Of a DNA stretch of 55,000 nt, positions 40,960 to 52,533 are shown one piece after another (positions within the stretch are counted from its first letter, which is position 1; the number at the start of each line of letters is the position of its first letter). Source of the DNA: Isochrysis galbana (taxonomy: Eukaryota > Haptophyta > Isochrysidales > Isochrysidaceae); contig CM030943.1 of assembly GCA_018136815.1 (NCBI GenBank), forward strand, positions 2,789,403-2,844,402, written 5' to 3'. Both the position numbers and the translations under genes were made by a program. Under the pieces are notes generated by a model. It was not told the DNA's origin. It ran no database searches and was given only the letters and a program-made list of their open reading frames with translations.

Positions 40960-42667
40960 GGCAGGAAGGGCGGGGGGTGTGGAGGATGGGGGCGGGGAAT
41001 ACATCAGTTATTATTACTACTATTTAACTGGGCTTTTCACAGGCGCCCCCTGTGAAAAGGTCACACGGCTTGTGAAAAAGTTGGGCCCCCTGACGGTATG
41101 ATTATTCTCGACCCCCTTCCCCCCCCCCCCCCCCCCGCCGAGCTCCTTCCCCAACCCCTCGCCTCCCCCCCCCCCCCTCCCCAGCCGCCGAGCCGTCCCC
41201 CATCCGCCCAGCGCCACTGCAATTGAGTGTGTGTGTGCGGGGGGGGGAAGGGGGGGGGTCGGAGGGGGGGGGTTGGAGAGGGGGGTCGAATACTCTAGTA
41301 AATATAACATGTATATATGCGGGGGTAAATTTTCCCCTGTGTTCGGGTGGTGCACTGGGACTTTTGATGGCCCGCACCTTCATGCAGGGCTATGAAGTAT
41401 GTGCCAATGCATGTATACCCGTCCACCTACCCACAAAACTCGCGTTCTGCAGTTCTGGGTCCCTTCCCCCGTCCCCTCGTGAGCGTGCGTGAGCGGGCGT
41501 GCGAGGCCAGGCTGGGGAGGGTGTGGGTGGTGCGAGCGCGTGGAGGACCACCCCCAGCGACCCTCTGAGGGTGTTGGGGGAAGGCTCTTACCCGATCGCG
41601 GCATGGGCCAGCGTCAGATGGCCGGGGGGGGCTCGGCAGGCCACTGACCGCGACGGCCGCCACCGTGAGTGTCGTTTCTCACGAAAACGAAAAAAATACA
41701 ACTCCCGTGAGTAGCTGGCCCACCCCCCTAGTCTGCTACAGTGCAATTTGCTGCTGAAGGATTTGATGCGGAACTGGGAGTCGTCTGTGCTTCCGTGGGA
41801 CTTGGAAATGATACCAGATGAGCCACAGGAGTAAGGAGACATAGCTGTTGTACTTGTACAGTACAGGTAGCAGGTAGCACGACTATACTTGTTTAATGTT
41901 AAATATTAGTTCTATCTTTAACCTAACCTGACGTCTGGTCTCACGTATCTCATATCATGCTGCAATAGACTAGCCCAACCTGACCAATGGTAAAACATTT
42001 GGCATCTATGACTCAGATTGCACCTTCTAGCTTGCTATGCAAATGCAACCTCAGCTCCCTCGCTCTACCTCGCTCATAACATCCTCATTAACTCAATCCC
42101 ATTCGGTACGCAGCGCGCCATCATCGATCGTCCATTTGCATCTCCCTCGGTTCAACAGCTTTGCGCCGACATGCCACCCCCTTCACTGCACATCAAGTCC
42201 GACGCACCATCAGCGTCGAACAGCCCACAAATGCCGTGCGCACTTCTCCACGCCATCACCCCTCCCCTCCACTTGAGTGCACCAACACGGACAAACGGAG
42301 CCGTCCACTCCTTCCGCCCCCCTTGGATAGACGGTTCGGGTAGTCTTAGGCCTAGCAATCGTTGCTCCGTGCCGTCGCTCGTCCTCGAGTCCGCTAGGTG
42401 GGAATCGGCTGAAACGACGCGGCACCGTCCCACACTAGTGAGCGTCGAGCCCGCAATCACCTCTACGCCTTGTGTCCGAAGCATTGGCAGGCCTCGGGTG
42501 TGCACATGAAGCCCGCCTGCGCCGTGCCTTTTTGTCGGATGCCGCTCTTAAGGAGCCTTGCATGTGCGCGTAACATCCATACAGTGCCGCGCCCACATGT
42601 CTCTTCGCTGCTCAAGCTCGTGTTGGGGCCATGCAGCGCCCAACCTATCAAAGAGGGCTAAGCTCGC
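40960..42667. other. Intergenic; no gene recognised
   Basis: Includes a hairpin at 41033-41059, long C and G runs (41115-41140, 41165-41178, 41240-41275) and ordinary sequence from 41650 to 42667. The last part is 3' of the ankyrin gene and could hold its 3' UTR. Confidence 0.5.
41033..41059. repeat. Perfect hairpin
   Basis: CTTTTCACAGG (41033-41043) and CCTGTGAAAAG (41049-41059) form an 11-bp stem with a 5-base loop. A further TGTGAAAAAG at about 41070 partly repeats one arm. Confidence 0.8.
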
Positions 42668-43898
42668 TCACGCCCACACGGGAGCCCACGGTCTCCCATC
42701 GTCGGCGCCCTTGTCGAGTAGCTCCTCAATGAGCTCAATCTGTCCGTGCTCAGCAGCGCACGAAAGCGCCATTGGGCCGGCGCAGCACATCGAAACATCG
42801 GCACCACGGTCTACAAGCAGCTTGATTGCCGCCATCTGGCAACGGACTGCCGCGAGCCACAGCGGTGTGATGGCGCACGCGCGCCCGGGGATGTCCCTGA
42901 GGATGCCGCCGGCATCGCATGCATTGATGTCGGCGCCTGCATCGAGTAGCACGCGCATGGCGGCCACGTTGTTCTCTCGGGCGGCGCAGTGGAGTGGCGT
43001 GAGACCGCGGCGATCGTGCGCGTTGACGTCGGCGCGCATCTGCACGAGCGTGCCCACAAGCGCCGCTGGCCCGTCGGAAGCAGCACAGTGGAGGGCTGTT
43101 GAGCCGTCCTCACCGAGTGTTGCCTCGAGGTCGGCACCCGCCTCAACAAGCGCACGTGCGGCGTCGCACTGCTCGGCGATGACGGCGTCGTGGAGTGGTG
43201 TCGCGTCGTTCGCTCGCACATTGACGTCAGCCCCACCCTCGACCAGCGCCTCGATCAACTCGACATACCCGTGCAGTGCAGCCTTGTGAAGCGGCGTCCC
43301 ACCCTCTCGCTCCACCCCCACCTGTGCTCCCCAGCGGACCAGTGCGCGCGCCGCGCCGACCTGCTCAAACTGGACAGCCAGAAAGAGCGGGGTCAGCCGT
43401 GCCGGCCCAGCCTCTGCCTCCACGTCAGCTCCTGCCGAAAGTAGAGCCTCTACCAGCTCGACTCGCCCATCGCAAACCGCATAGTGTAGCGCAGTGCGGC
43501 CACGCGGGCAAACCTGCAATAGGGAGGATGGGCGGAGGTTACAGAGAATGAAAGGCGCTCTGCAACGCCACATCAGGGCAGCGGGGCCTACGAGTATAGA
43601 TTGCGCCATCGCTACGGCAATCATCCAGACTCGTCGGTTGCTCCCCCCCCCCCCTCCCTCCCTCCCCTCCCTCCCTCCCTCCCTCCCTCGCCCCCTCGCC
43701 CCCCTCTCCCCCTCTCCTCTCCCCCTCTCCCTCTCTCATCCATCCTCTCACCTGGTCCACGTGACTGACGCCCTCCTCGAGCAGAGCACCCACGATGTGC
43801 CACCTCCTCGCCCTTGCGCTCCGAACGAGCGACACGTCACGTGCCGCCCGCGGCTTGCTGTGAGAAGAGAGACCGCGACGAGAGCGGCCGACCGCCAT
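42668..43898 (-). CDS. Ankyrin-repeat protein, 2 exons
   Basis: Exons 43898-43752 and 43513-42668 join in phase 0 across a GT-AG intron (238 bp) to 330 residues. After an Arg-rich N-terminus (MAVGRSRRGLSS), the end of one repeat (HIVGALLEEGVSHVD) leads over the intron into eight repeats, e.g. RGRTALHYAVCDGRVELVE, GGTPLHKAALHGYVELIEA, RGLTPLHCAARENN and ending near QIELIEELLDKGAD. The sixth repeat carries a longer loop with ILRDIPGRAC. Ankyrin stacks bind proteins; no enzyme domain is present, so the partner is unknown. The start is the only ATG in frame before a CT-rich 5' region. The intron is GA-rich next to the donor. Confidence 0.85.
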
Positions 43899-44502
43899 GG
43901 GAGGGGGTTGGGAGGGGGGGGGGGGAAGAGAGAGAGAGAAGAAGCAGAGGGAGAGGGGAGGAGGGAGAGGGGGGGGGGGGAGGAGAGGAGCGAGCGAGGG
44001 AGCGGGCGAGAGAGAGAGAGAGAGAGCTGGAGAGAGAGAGAGAGAGAGAGAGTTCCCCCGTCTACGCCGCGGACATCGAGGTTTATTTAATGTACGAGTG
44101 CCGAATACGTGAGAGAAGAGTGAGCCCCAGTTGGGACGGGGAGGACAAAGCTCGGCGGATTCCGCTCGGCTGTTCCGCGAGTTCTGCGCGCGGGAGGAGA
44201 ATAGAAAAGCTGAGGGTTGCAAGATGGCCTCGCGTTCTGACGAAGGCCCGCGCCAAATCCAACGTACCGAGGCTTCTTTCTTCTTGTATGGGTGGGTGTG
44301 GGGTTGAGGGGCCGCGGGGCGGAGCGGAGAGAGAGAACACCGTGCGGCCGGGGGGGGGAGGGAAGGAACAAAAATAGCAGCCGATCGAGAGGCGAGAGTT
44401 CTCTCTCTCTCTCTCTCTCTCCCGGGTGGGAAGGCGAGGGGGTGGGCGCGGGGGGTTAGGGTTAGAAAGAGAGAGAGAGAGAGAAAGAGAGAGAGCAGAG
44501 AA

Positions 44503-44575
<73 letters not shown>

Positions 44576-44602
44576 CAGAGAAAGAGAGAAGAGAGAGAGA
44601 GA

Positions 44603-44637
<35 letters not shown>

Positions 44638-45240
44638 CAGAGAAAGAGAGAAGAGAGAGAGAGAAGAGAGAGAGAGAAGAGAGAGAGAGAGGGAGGAGGG
44701 AGGGAAGGGCGTCGTGTGTGACGGTGTGAATGAATGGGGTGGTAGAAACCCCGGAAAACACCCATCTAGCACATATTTGATGTCCTTCGGCCCCAGACCC
44801 CCCCCCCCCCCCCCGGAGCCCCAACAACCAACAACGAAGCGTGAAGCGTAACCCCAAAACGGCAAAACCGGAAACAAGCTTAATAAAAAAAACGTTCTCG
44901 GGAAGCCCAAATTCAAAACGACGACGGGCGCGCTGCGAGCCCGTTCTTGGTCATCAGCCTTGTGCCTGGCCCGCGCCACATCCACATATCCACATACGGA
45001 ATAGCCAGGAGCCGCCCAGCCAACGACGCGAATCGCGCGCCGCTCACGTCCCGGAGGCTCGGAGAGCCCAACTTCGAACCGAGCCCAGCGCGCCTGCTTT
45101 CGGGCGCCGCGACGGCCGATTGGGTGCGCGTCGCGCCCGATCGGCGTCGCTCGCTGGGCTGCACCTGGATACATGGATATACTGGGGCTTGGCGCGGGCC
45201 GCACGGGAACGGTCTCGCAGCGCGCCCGGGCTCGGTTCGA
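43899..45240. repeat. GA/CT low-complexity region and inverted repeat
   Basis: 43900-44060 and 44465-44700 are GA arrays on the plus strand (GAGAGA with GCAGAGAAAGAGAGAA units of about 24 bp repeated). 44900-45240 is an imperfect inverted repeat: the arm 44935-45070 matches the complement of 45100-45240 (GCCCGCGCCA, TATCCA, GAACCGAGCCC), ending exactly at the transposon end at 45241. No gene is supported; long frames here are low-complexity artefacts. Confidence 0.65.
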
Positions 45241-46295
45241 TAGCCCGGTCACTCACTATGGGGGTGCGGAGGGCACCAGCAATTATGGGTAAATGAAGGG
45301 CTAAATAAGCTCCCTATAGGTTCCGGTAGGATGGATCAGCAAAAAAAATTGGGGGTTCCCCGGCGAAATTTTCGAAAAATGCCGAATTTCAACCCCTCGT
45401 TCCTTTGTCTTCGGTGTCGGGGGCCAGCGCGGTGGGTCGGGCGGAGAGAGAGGAGGGGAGCGTGGCGCGCTCCATGACCCTATCTTTTTAAAGATAGTTG
45501 TGGTAGTTCCGAATATAAGTTGTTGGGTCAAAGCCGCAACTAGGCATTCTTTTCGAGTGACTTGACTCCCCTGCAATGTTATTATTATATTGTTATATAC
45601 GCCTCTGAGCTTATTTAAGGTCACCTCATTGCATGGGAGATTGATGATGTCCTTAAGTTCTTTGAGATATGAATCAAGCAACTTCATCTGCATAGTCGTG
45701 ACGTTGTATTGTTTGACTACGTTTTTGAAGGCTTCGGTAGGTTCCTTGGGTACATTAGCTGCCGCGGGACCGAATACCAGAGTCATATCGATAAAGTGCT
45801 GTTCTTGTCCTTTAGGTGGGGCAGGTTGCGCCGTGAGTGATTTTGAGGGGCGTTCGTGCGCTGTAGATGGAGGTACGTCGATAACGTGGTCATCTCGCTC
45901 TAAGTATGCGGGGGCCCTAGGTGAGACACGTTGGCCCGTGGGTCGTTTTGAATGCAATGGTACGTTGACAACGTGGTGTTTTGGCGCTGTGGATGGAGCC
46001 CTAGCCGTGGGTCGTCCTGCGTGTACTGAGGACGGTCCTGGATCCTGCGTGGACGGCCTTGGATCCTGCGTGGGCGGCCTTGGATCCTGCGTGGACGGCC
46101 TTGGGATGACGTCCATTGGTAGTCTTATCGTATTGACGATGCCATTAATGTAATATATCCACTCCTGTGTATCTCGTTTGATCATTTCATTAATATATTG
46201 GTGTCATCCACTTCGATAGAATGCCCTACCAGGCACCATATCCGAATATGCCGCCCGAGCAGTCACGCCAATCGCCGCTGCCGCCCTCGCGCATC
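45241..46295. mobile_element. Second, partial copy of the DNA transposon end
   Basis: Begins TAGCCCGGTCACTCAC, identical to the 16 bp at 11044, and stays similar for about 130 bp. At 46215-46294 a diverged piece of the 204-bp repeat unit is recognisable (ATGCC-CTACCAG, then CACGCCAATCGC), as in the subterminal array of the complete copy. The right end is missing: a gag fragment begins at 46296. Between lie about 750 bp absent from the complete copy. Confidence 0.7.
45301..46185 (-). CDS. Hypothetical protein in the transposon remnant
   Basis: A 294-residue frame from the ATG at 46185. Features: an N-terminal part with three STQDPRP-type Pro repeats, a central helical segment (LLDSYLKELKDIINLPCNE) and a C-terminal Pro-rich tail preceded by IFKKIGSWSAPRS, which recurs as a translated block at 23697. 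The last 45 codons read through transposon-terminal sequence, so the true end may be earlier (spliced). It is AT-richer than its surroundings. Family not recognised. Confidence 0.4.
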   Translation of the reverse strand: MIKRDTQEWIYYINGIVNTIRLPMDVIPRPSTQDPRPPTQDPRPSTQDPGPSSVHAGRPTARAPSTAPKHHVVNVPLHSKRPTGQRVSPRAPAYLERDDHVIDVPPSTAHERPSKSLTAQPAPPKGQEQHFIDMTLVFGPAAANVPKEPTEAFKNVVKQYNVTTMQMKLLDSYLKELKDIINLPCNEVTLNKLRGVYNNIIITLQGSQVTRKECLVAALTQQLIFGTTTTIFKKIGSWSAPRSPPLSPPDPPRWPPTPKTKERGVEIRHFSKISPGNPQFFLLIHPTGTYRELI

Positions 46296-46610
46296 TGACG
46301 AATTGGGATGGCCCATAGGGCCTGAGGGCAATGAGGAAGGAGGCAGACCGGCGGCAGGCGCGGCGGAGGAGACGACTTCGGAGACGCTGACGGGCTGAGG
46401 CCCGTCAGCAGAGGAAGGCGGGCAGGCGGGCTTGAGCGAGGGCGAGGACGGCGGCGAGAGCGACATCGAGCGAGAGGCGAGAGGCGAGGGTGAGTGAGAG
46501 GAGGGCTGTGTTGGCAGGGGCTGGTGAGGCAAGGAGAGTTTGTAGGGTACGAGTGTTACGAGAGCGAGAGCGACGAGAGCGAGAGCGACGGATGACGACT
46601 GACGACAAGA
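46296..46610 (-). mobile_element. Truncated gag-start fragment (fourth copy)
   Basis: Covers the gag start from AATTCGTCAG (46296) through MSLSPPSSPSLKP into the leader repeat, then ends at GACGACTGACGACA. No LTR directly follows. Confidence 0.8.
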
Positions 46611-47189
46611 CGTCGGATCCAACGATGCTGCGACACCGACTCACGAACACACTAGAATCATTCACCTAAACCAAGCAAAACATGAAATAACCGAGACCCC
46701 ACATCGCCGGTAACTCAAACACCTCGCGAGAGACAGAGAGAGAGAGCGAGAGAGAGAGAGAATCCGCAGCGACGGTCGGAGCGTGTCTTCGCTTTGGATT
46801 TTCCCACCAAGGCGGAAAGTCGAAGAGGAACGTTATGTCGCGCAACCACGGCGATCACATTGGATACAGATCGCAGCGAGGTATCCTTGCAATCGAAGAA
46901 ATCTTGCTGTTGAGCGTGGACCTTCTAGACGTTTCTATCGAGCAACCCCGAGTAGCAACCAAGGGAGGAGAAAACCAAAAACCAACGGGACCAAGGGCTT
47001 CCATGCAACTTGCATCAAGGGGAAAGATAACCCAAAACCAAAGCAGCGAATCTAAATCAATCTCCAAGGGGAGATGGCAAACCAAGGACCAAGGAGAAAG
47101 ATTCCCTCACCCAAGCAGCGAACCTAAATCGATCTCCGAGGGGAGATGGCAAACCAAACCTGATTGCCCCCAGAAGCAGGTAAAGAAAC
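46611..47189. other. Spacer with short tandem duplication
   Basis: Holds a short GA run (46735-46760) and two copies of GCAGCGAAyCTAAATCrATC-type sequence with GGGGAGATGGCAAACCAA (47041-47083 and 47113-47155), resembling an internally duplicated part of the LTR. No supported gene. Confidence 0.5.
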
Positions 47190-47412
47190 GCGGGGAGATA
47201 GCGAATTAAACCTTTTGCGAGGCGCCTGGGAGGAAGAAAGGTGGGGAAACTTCCCTTCTCTTCGAGAGAAAGAGAGAGGGCGCTCCACAACCCTAGATCC
47301 TAGGCGTCCACGCGAAGTTTTTGACCGAGAACGAGAACGAGAGAATTATTACGATAAATACCGAACGAAGAGAAGAGAGAAGCCTAGCGAGAGTCGATTC
47401 GCGAATGCGACA
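47190..47412 (-). repeat. 3' LTR of Ty3 copy 2 (partial)
   Basis: Starts TGTCGCATTCGCG at 47412 after the polypurine tract AGCAGGGGGG (47422-47413), follows the other LTRs for about 220 bp, then diverges. Confidence 0.7.
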
Positions 47413-48377
47413 CCCCCCTGCTAGGATCGAGCGTCCCGCGAGGGAAAGAAGAGAACCTAACGGATAGCGGAGAGTTCCATCCAGGCAAGATGGCCGAGCA
47501 ATACGCAATACCTAACGAGACCGAATGGGCGAGGAGCGAACGAAGAATGAAACAATAAATTCGAATGGAGAGCCACGCTCCAAACGCCGAACCACGACGG
47601 AAGACGTGACGACCGAGATACGAATAATCGAGGATCGATAAGAATAAGAACGCGGAACGACGAGAAACGAGAGAGTCCAGATTGAGAAACGAAGAAATCG
47701 AGAATCGAGAGCGGTAAGAACGCGGAACGACAAGAATCGAGAATCGAGAACGAGAAACGAAGAACGGTAAGAACGCGGAACGACGAGAATCGAGAATCGA
47801 GAACAAGAAACGAGGAACGGTAAGAACGCGCAACGACGAACGACGAACGATGAACTATAAGAGTAGTGCGCGACGATCGAAGAGACAGGAAGTACCACAC
47901 CCGTCCGGACGATGAGGTGTAGAATCGGCGGCCGGCGCGGCAGACCGCAGGACTCAACGCTGCAACCCATCCTCTTCTCTCTTTTACGAGAGTTTTACCT
48001 GGATGTTTGGGCGGTGTGGCGGCACCCAAGTTACAACGCGGCGTCTCCTGTTCTTCGATATATGAGTAGTCGAACAGCCAACGGCGAAAGACGGCGAGAT
48101 AGTACGACGGGCTCGGCACGTCACGCGCGAGCTAAACGACGAGGTACGGGGTTCTCCTGACAGAGCGCAGCGAAAGGGGAGGGAGATCCATCCTCCGTGG
48201 TCGAAAGGGGGGCGAGCCATACCTCTCTTCCCGCGGGGGGAACTATTCGGCGGCCGCGGGGGGAAAATTCGGCGACCGTGGGGGGAACTGGAAAAGAATT
48301 CCCGTACGTTCCCGTACCGCGATCAAACGTAAACGACGGCGTTGAGAGATATCGGAGGGGCGTGACAGTCGCGACCG
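47413..48377 (-). mobile_element. Ty3 copy 2 3' untranslated region
   Basis: Same order as 4209-5189: polypurine tract, AACGACGAGAATCGAGA array (47640-47840), TTTTACGAGAGTTTTACCTG block (47982-48001), G-rich array (48230-48285). Confidence 0.75.
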
Positions 48378-51300
48378 TCAGAAGAACGCAGAGGGTGTAT
48401 CGAGCAGAGAGACGAGGGTGCGATCCGATGGCGACAGGCGAGCGAAGGCCTCGGAGCGACAGCGAACGAAGGTAGGCGAGGCAAGGGCAGCGTGCGCAAA
48501 TGCGTGGGAGCCAAACCACGGGGACCCGCGCGACGATCCCGACGAGTACCACCACTGCCCGAGGACGAAGACCGCGTGCTGCGGCCGCATCATTGGACGA
48601 AGAGGAGGGAAGGGGTGAGCATCATCATAGGCGGTGACGAGCGACTCGCAGCGGCGAAGCAGTTCGGCTAGCGGCTCCCATGTGGCCGCAGCTTTCGCGT
48701 AGCCACGCCATTTGACGAGGTACTGTCTGGAATCGCCTCGACCCTTGCGGTCAAGAAGTGCATCAACCAGATACTCGTTTGCTTGGACGGGATCTTCATC
48801 TGTGAGGGTATAGTAGGGACGGAGGTTAGTCACATGCACCTCCTCGGAGAGGAGGCGATTTTCTTGGTCGCGTAGTCGGTAGCGGCCAGCGCCAAGCGCC
48901 TCGGCAATGCGATATGGTCCGCTGTAGTGGTAGAGGAGCTTGTTGCGGAGTCCTGGAATCTTGCGAACCACCCTATCACGGCCATAGAGCAAGGCAGCAG
49001 GCGACATGCGGGTTATGCGATTGGCGGAAGCGCGCATGCTCATTAAAAAGAACGGGAGATGATCGACCCAATGACCGCCGCCTTCATCGGTAGCACGAGC
49101 CATGTTGATCAAGGTCTGCTGAGCTCGTTCCACCAGGCCCACACTCTCGTGATGATGAGGTGTGCTTGGCCGCAAGTCGGTGCCGGTGCGCTCGAGGATG
49201 ATCGAGGTAAGTTGACTAGCAAGGTTGCTGCCGGAGTCCGAGCGGAGTTGCCTTGGTACTCCGTGCCGAGAAACGACGTATGACATGAAGGCGTGAAGAG
49301 CGTCGGCACTCGAGGGGTCGCCGTTGTGAGGGGCCGCCTCGATCCAACGAGTGAGCGAGTCCACGAAAACGAGGAGCTTGTCGAAGCCTCGAGAGCCCTT
49401 GATGAAGTCGTGCGTAGGAGCCATCGAGACGACGTCGCAGAAGACGATGTCGAACGGATAGGCGCCGACCTGCGGTCCCTTGGGGTCTGCGAGGTGGCGG
49501 AAGGGTGGCTTAGCTAAAGTGCACTCGTGGCATTGGCGAACGTGCTCAGAGACGTCTGCGTTCATGCCAGGCCAAAAATATCGGTCTCGTAGAAGGCGCG
49601 CCATTCGGTTGTCGCCGAGGTGGCACAGGTGGTCGTGAAAGGCTTCGAGGTAGGCGCGGCGCATCGTCTTCGGCACGTAGAGGCAGAGCTTCTCGCCGTC
49701 TCTCGCCGGCACTCGTCGGTAGAGTAGTCCAGATCGCAACAGGCATCGAGAAGATTCGCGACTAAGCCAACGCAAGCGACGATGGTCGAGGTCGGGGTTA
49801 TGAGGAGCGGAAGAGAGAAAGCGGATGAGGTCGTGGCAGTCGGGGTCCTCGGCCTGTGCCTCTTTGAGCGCCTCGGCGTTAGGTGTACCGACGTCGAGGT
49901 AGGAGAGGTTGATAGAATCCCTGGTCGTAGAGGACATCCTGGACGATCGTTCGTCAGCTTGCAGACTGGATGCCGTGGTGGTACGAGAACGAGAGGCGGC
50001 GACGGCTGGCGACTGATTATTCGATGCCGTGGTGGAGCGAGAGTTAGGGACGACGGCGGCTAGCAGCTGCCCACCCCCCTGCTTAGGAGCGGACGTCTCC
50101 GACGTCCCATCGTCTGCAGCCACCAAGCGTGACACGCCATCCGCGTCTTTGTGATTAGCGCCCGGCTTGTGCTCGACGGTGAAGCGATACTCGGACAACT
50201 TGAGCGCCCAGCGCATCAGACGCGACGCCGGCCCACCCTGGACGGTGTCCTTCATGGTGTGCAACCAACGGAGAGCTTGGTGATCGATGACGAGGCGGAA
50301 GTGCCGGCCCCAAAGGTACGGTCGCCAAGTGCGAATGCTTTCCAAGGCAGCAAGAAGCTCCACCTCGGTGGTGGTCCAATGACGCTCCGCGGCGGTGAGG
50401 CGGCGACCGTAATACGCAACGACATGCTCGTGTCCGTGGTCGTCAACCTGCGACAGGATTCCGCCGATACCCAGGGTACTGGCCGCGTCCGTTTTGACGA
50501 TGAACTCCTTGTCGTGACGAGGCGCAGCTAACACTGGCGTAGACGTGATGAGCTCGATGAGGCGACGGATCGCTGTCTGGCACTCAGGCGACTGAGAGAC
50601 GGTAGCCACGTCGACGCCCGTACGAGTAAGGTCGGTGAGAGGGGCCGCGACGTGCGCGAAGCCCTTGATGAACCGACGGTAGTACGAACAAAGGCCGAGA
50701 AACGAGCGAACCTTTTCGAGCGAATCGATGTGACGCGGATCGATCGAGCGTACCGCCTCGACTTTCTTGGGGTCCATCTCGAGACCACGACGAGACACGA
50801 CGTGCCCGAGGTATTCGCCCTTGATAGCGAACAAGATGCACTTGGAGGCCTTGCATGAGAGACCAGCCCATCGGAGACGCTCGAGAACGAGATCGAGACG
50901 GTGAAGCATTTGCTCGAAGGAGGTGTCGATGCGTTCCTCAAGCGTGCTGCCTGTGCCTGTCGACCAAATTCCGATGTCGTCCAGGTACGGCATGCAAATC
51001 TCCCACGCGAGGCCCTGGAGCACCGCATCCATGAGACGACACATGTAGGAAGGGCCGGATTGGACGCCGAACGGGAGGTAGTTGAACTCGTACTTCTGGC
51101 GATGGGTGCAGAACGCCGTGATGGGTTTGTCCTCCTCCTTGATAGGCAGACACCAGAAGCCGGAGGCGAGATGGAGCAGGCAGAGAAACAAAGAATCTCG
51201 AGAGCCTTGGCCGCGAGATAGACGATCGATAGCTTCGACGGTGAGCGGGAGAGGACTATCCGAGATACGAAGCTTCGAGTTCGTGTCGCGATAATCGACG

Positions 51301-52075
51301 CAGAAGCGAACGGATCCGTCCTTCTTGCCGACGAGGACGACCCGCGAAGCCCATGGCGAATTGGACTTACGAATGATGCCTGCCGCCTCCATCTCGGCGA
51401 CGTGCTTGTCGACGATGGCACGGCCCTCGTCGCCCATCTTGGACGGAGCGTGCCGGTGGGCTGTAGCACCGGGGAGGAGAGGCAGCTCGACCTCCATGAC
51501 GTGCGTGTGCCGAGGGTTCTTCGGGTCGAGAGCGAACGCGTCGATATGCCGTGCCAGCAGGCAGCGTACGCGCTGCCTCTGGGACGGCGACAATTGCTTG
51601 TCGGGATCGATGGTGATAGCGTCGAGGAGCGCGCGCTGTGCCTCAGTGAGCGAGGACTCGGGGTCGTCCCTATCGCCGGCGACCGTCGGCCGAGCCTCGT
51701 GCAACTTGTACTCGATGTAGGCTGACGCCACCGGCGAGTACGCAGGAAGGGTTACAGGACGTGGTGCCAGGTTCCAGACCGTGATCAGCACCTCCCCCTC
51801 CGGAGTTGGGGTTTCGACGCTAGTGGCGACCATTGGAGGAGAATCGAGGCCGTCACGGGGTGGTAGACGGTCGACGAGGATGGCGGAGTCGGGGTAGTTT
51901 TCGATGATCTCCAGCGGCAGGCGAACGGAGAACGTACCCCTCGATCGCGAGGGGATAGTGATAGGCTGCCTGGTGTACAGAGCGAACTCTTTCGACGCAA
52001 CGGCCGACGTAGAGACGTCGGCGAAGAATGGCTCAATTTCGACGGCGGCAGACGAACGGTTAGGAGACGAAGGTA
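48378..52075 (-). pseudogene. pol: Ty3 pol (copy 2): RT, RNase H, integrase, chromodomain
   Basis: The frame is open from about 52075; the first ATG is at 51833 (1151 residues). Order: a linker, RT (QKYEFNYLPFGVQSGPS and YLDDIGIW), RNase H (FIVKTDAASTLGIGG, TTEVELLA, VIDHQALRWL), HHCC and DDE integrase, chromodomain (YLVKWRGY). The RT motif A Asp is His (codon at 51173-51171, residue 221, in LLHLASGFW where LDLxSGxx is usual), so polymerase activity should be lost. Relative to copy 1, two in-frame segments are missing at 48980/48979 and 48599/48598, both intron-like. At about 52076 a microhomology deletion (CGTCT) removes the methyltransferase-like and protease parts and shifts the frame from the pol N-terminus. 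Confidence 0.88.
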
Positions 52076-52533
52076 GACGGATCGGCAGCGACGGAGCTCA
52101 AGGCAAGAATTAGCGTTGAGCGCTCGAAATCGAGAGCATTGAACGAATGATTCGAGAACGACGAGAGCGACGAAGGAGGTAGCGAACGAACGGCGAGAGA
52201 GAACGGGACTCCCGGAGTCGAGTCGTCCCCACCACATATGAGCAGATGAGGGTGACTCCGGATCGATTGAACGACTGAAACGAAAACGCGAACTTCGGGA
52301 ACGACGGGATCGCAACCTAGGGTAGTATCCCCAGGTTGGAACGACAACAAGAAGGCTTTGCTCAGCCGTCCGAGGGACGGCGAGCTCGTAGATCGGAGAG
52401 GCGAAACGTTAGAGGTACGAAATGAAACGCGAACGGGAGTGACAGAAGTATCGAGAAGCGAAAGGGGTGGCGGTCCAGGCCGCCGAGGAATTGAGAAGTC
52501 AACGAAGCATATGGCGGCGGCCTCGCCTATTCC
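52076..52533 (-). pseudogene. Ty3 pol N-terminal fragment (copy 2)
   Basis: In frame with gag after its UAG stop, matching the start of the copy 1 methyltransferase-carrying frame (LLSFQPGDTTLGCD ...) for about 150 codons, then ending in a frame shift at the deletion junction. Confidence 0.75.

Noticed and set aside
44454-44465. TTAGGGTTAG, telomere-like
   Set aside because: Only about two units inside a GA-rich tract; no array.
43539-45252. Two long minus-strand frames of about 400 residues
   Set aside because: Mostly translated GA/CT repeats (SLSLSLS); only the short part used as exon 1 of the ankyrin gene is credible.
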